Positions 60,086 to 64,000 of a stretch of 64,000 bases of DNA are shown in pieces. Each line of letters opens with the position of its first letter. The stretch's first letter is position 1. The position numbers and the translations under genes are program-made. Source of the DNA: Acanthochromis polyacanthus. Lineage: Eukaryota; Chordata; Actinopteri; Pomacentridae. The DNA is taken from the NCBI RefSeq assembly GCF_021347895.1, contig NC_067113.1, positions 5,624,251 through 5,688,250 of the forward strand, written 5' to 3'. The notes under the pieces are model-generated. The model was not told the origin of the DNA. It did not search any database and was given only the letters and a program-made list of their open reading frames with translations.

Positions 60086-61643
60086 CCCAAGAGAAGTTCC
60101 TCATGCCAGAGGGCACAATACTGAAAGTCACAGATGACCATGGTGTAGAAGTAGATGAGGATGTGTTTCCAGAACTGGCAGCCAAAGAAGTCTGTTTTGT
60201 CATCTACACTGATGATGGTAGGGCATTAAATCACTTCTATGTTTGCAGAGAAATATGATGAGATTTACAACTTAACTCAAAGACAGCTGTCTTCTGAATG
60301 TCTATGTATATTGTGGCAGATAACAAGAATCAAGAATGAATATAGCATTTGTTCCTTGTTCATTACATATGGTTTGCATTTCAGAACTCCCATTGGCTGA
60401 ATCCTCCGGGATCTCTGGTGACTGCTCAGACAAGACAGAATATGTGAGTCTTGGAAAGTAATGTAGTATGAGGTGATGTTCATGTTTTGTTTCCAACCCA
60501 AGACTGCAATCATGGTAGTTTTGTGATTTCTTAGCCTTTCTAAGCATTACTCTGTTTTGTGATCTTCAGATCTGTCTCTTGTGCAACAATGGGGTGAAGC
60601 ACCATCTTCTCCAAGTCTGACAGACACTATCTCTGTCTCAGAAAGTCTTAGCAGTGACACTAGTGATTCAGGTTGTAAAGGGAGTCAACCTCTGGACAGT
60701 AACCTCGCAAGAAATGTAATTATAACTTGCAGCACATATAAAAAATGTTTGCATGATTCTTGGAAAAGAGATGTCTTTTGCAAAAAATAATACTCATAGT
60801 TATATTTTTAATGTAAAAATGTTTAATTGTAGTTGTATTTTTTTTAACCTTCATAATTGATTTTTTTTTAGACAGTGGAACAAATTCTGACCTCAAAGCC
60901 AGCAGGAATGACTGTGATTGACGAATATGAAAAAACTGGGAATTTGAAAGATTCCACCAGGCGATTAATGGTGAACATCATTGCAGCAGACATGCGTGAC
61001 AAAGAAGGGTAAGGACATGGATTAAGACTTGACTTTCTAATTTTTTAAAGAGGACAGCAATTCTTAGGATAGAATTTTTTTTCCTTTTGCAGGAATCGTG
61101 TGAGTAAAGCAACAAAGGAGTTCCATGCCTTGGGGATTGTATCACGGTTTCCAAGTTTGAAGGACCCATACTTGAGCAAGGGATATGTAAGTTTGCACTG
61201 CAGTCCATGTGTAAAATAATGACAAAGGATGATTATGTATGCTTTTCTGTATAAGCACGAAATGCGTCATACATGTGCATTGTTTCCAACACACAGTGAT
61301 TTCTTTCTTTTACCTAGGAACACTTTTTCGACAGTCAGAGCAACAAAGGCTTTCTTGAGTGGCGTGTAAAGACTGTGCAACGTCAGTCCAGAACACCCAC
61401 TCCATCCCGGAAGAAAGTGGTACTTAAAGTAGGTCCCACATCCTCAAGAACAGTTACCACAGGTGATCAGCAAACGGGAGATGACTGCATGGAAGCCATA
61501 TCCCTGCTCCACCACACAACTGACCATGAGTTAGTGTTCCAGAAGATGAGAGAAACTTTCCAGTACCATCAGCAAATTTTGCATTATCCACAGCACTCAT
61601 CTGATGTACTACAAATGTTTCCTTCTTGGACACTAAAGGACTG
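60086..61643 (+). pseudogene. SAMD3-like fish-family gene exons, cut by a Tc1 insertion
   Basis: Exons: 60086-60217 (EKFLMPEGTILKVTDDHGVE..., a ubiquitin-like/CIDE-N-like fold), 60385-60443, 60570-60715 (Ser-rich), 60872-61008 (KPAGMTVIDEYEKTG, RRLMVNIIAADMRD), 61093-61186 (KATKEFHALGIVSRFPSLKDP) and 61318-61643 (GFLEWRVKTVQRQSRTPTPS, DDCMEAISLLHHTTDH). All have AG/GT edges. From 60570 on, phases agree and no stop occurs; exon 60385-60443 would break the phase unless skipped. I recognise these phrases from fish proteins annotated SAMD3-like; their function is unknown. The end may lack four bases (reading SWTLKDW where the other frame gives FLDTKGL). The donor GTAGGT after 61643 is interrupted by Tc1 copy 4. 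Transcribed or dead cannot be decided here. Confidence 0.65.
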
Positions 61644-61646
61644 GTA

Positions 61647-63282
<1,636 letters not shown>

Positions 63283-63284
63283 TA

Positions 63285-63762
63285 GGTATTAAAATGCATT
63301 TGTAAAAGTTACATTAAAATAGTAGGTTTACATTAGGTGGCTGAAATAGTTGTCCTCCCCCCTTTTCCAATCATAACTGAAGCTAAATGTTTGTCAATAA
63401 TTAGGAGTATCAATGGTTTTTATGGATCATTATTTTTTTTGTGCAGTGACAAAAAAAAGAACAAAAACTCCTACTCAGCATGTTCGTGGCCAAAAATGGC
63501 CGCCCCCTGTTTTTACAAAATGCTGTTAAAAAAATACTACACATTAACATTGTTTTCTAAGTTCAACAGTTAAGTTTTAAAATTAGAATCAGTCGTGACC
63601 ATAAAATCCAAAATTTCATTCAGCTTCAGAATTTTAACCCTTTAAATTTAATTTGAGAAATATAGCACAGAACTTGTTTACTTTGAACAACAACGTGGAC
63701 TTTGATAGAGAACAAGAGAACTGAAGCAGGGTGTGTGTGAACGTTAAATAGTGTGTTTCAAT
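63285..63762 (+). other. Probable intron of the SAMD3-like gene
   Basis: AT-rich sequence continuing after GGTATT. No further exon was recognised before the end of the window. Confidence 0.4.

Positions 63763-63832
<70 letters not shown>
63763..63832. repeat. (GT)n microsatellite
   Basis: About 34 perfect GT units. Confidence 0.95.
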
Positions 63833-64000
63833 TCAGGTGCTGGCTATATTTGTGGGGACCAAATGTAGGAAAACCGAAAACAATGTCACTTGTGGGTATG
63901 GCGTCAAATTTGGGTCAAAAGTCGTGCGCGCGCAACACTCTCGCGCACGCGAAACACGTACCCCGCGCGAGCGGATAAAAAGTCTCCACAGGCGCAAAAA
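63833..64000. repeat. GT-linked repeat and CG-rich end
   Basis: GGCTATATTTGTGGGGACCAAATGT next to a (GT)n tract is a common fish arrangement. From 63925 the sequence turns rich in CGCG (GTGCGCGCGCAAC, TCGCGCACGCG), unlike its surroundings. Confidence 0.45.

Overview
The window looks like ray-finned fish (teleost) DNA. It is AT-rich, has long introns, and is full of dispersed repeats: Tc1/mariner, piggyBac and hAT DNA transposons, LTR retroelements, Tx1/L1-, L2/Rex- and RTE-like LINEs, and a tRNA-derived SINE. There are no operons, tRNA genes, rRNA genes or CRISPR arrays. Family assignments rest on recognising motifs and remembered families, since no database could be searched.

Layout. 1-1245: the 3' part of an LTR followed by a decayed Gypsy reverse transcriptase/RNase H piece. 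2471-4645 (minus): the first three coding exons of a SAM-domain gene from a fish-expanded family, between two GTACC-rich repeat blocks. 5.5-13.2 kb: a TTAA-flanked MITE nested in another MITE, a solo LTR, Tc1 relics and a decayed Tx1/L1-type LINE. 19.4-24.1 kb: the clearest ordinary host gene, flrt2, with a non-coding first exon and a complete single-exon coding region (670 aa). 25.5-49.4 kb: mostly transposons, with a possible small zinc-finger gene fragment near 37.4-38.4 kb, an internally deleted piggyBac element (43.1-44.5 kb), and a nest of elements (45.2-49.4 kb).

49.7-61.6 kb is the most unusual part. A broken gene encodes a KMT5A-like SET methyltransferase region, a Cys/His-rich finger, C2H2-like fingers and a tyrosine-recombinase-like catalytic domain. 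The recombinase domain is split by an LTR-like insertion with a target duplication. Downstream exons that join it in the same intron phase lead into a second fish-expanded family (SAMD3-like), whose last visible exon ends exactly where a Tc1 element has inserted into the splice donor.

Four nearly identical Tc1 elements (about 1.63 kb, IR/DR termini, DD34E transposase) occur at 25.6, 29.7, 47.8 and 61.6 kb. Two have full-length transposase frames and two are broken by single-base changes. This points to recent activity. Most other elements are old and nested, so the order of insertion can be read at several sites.
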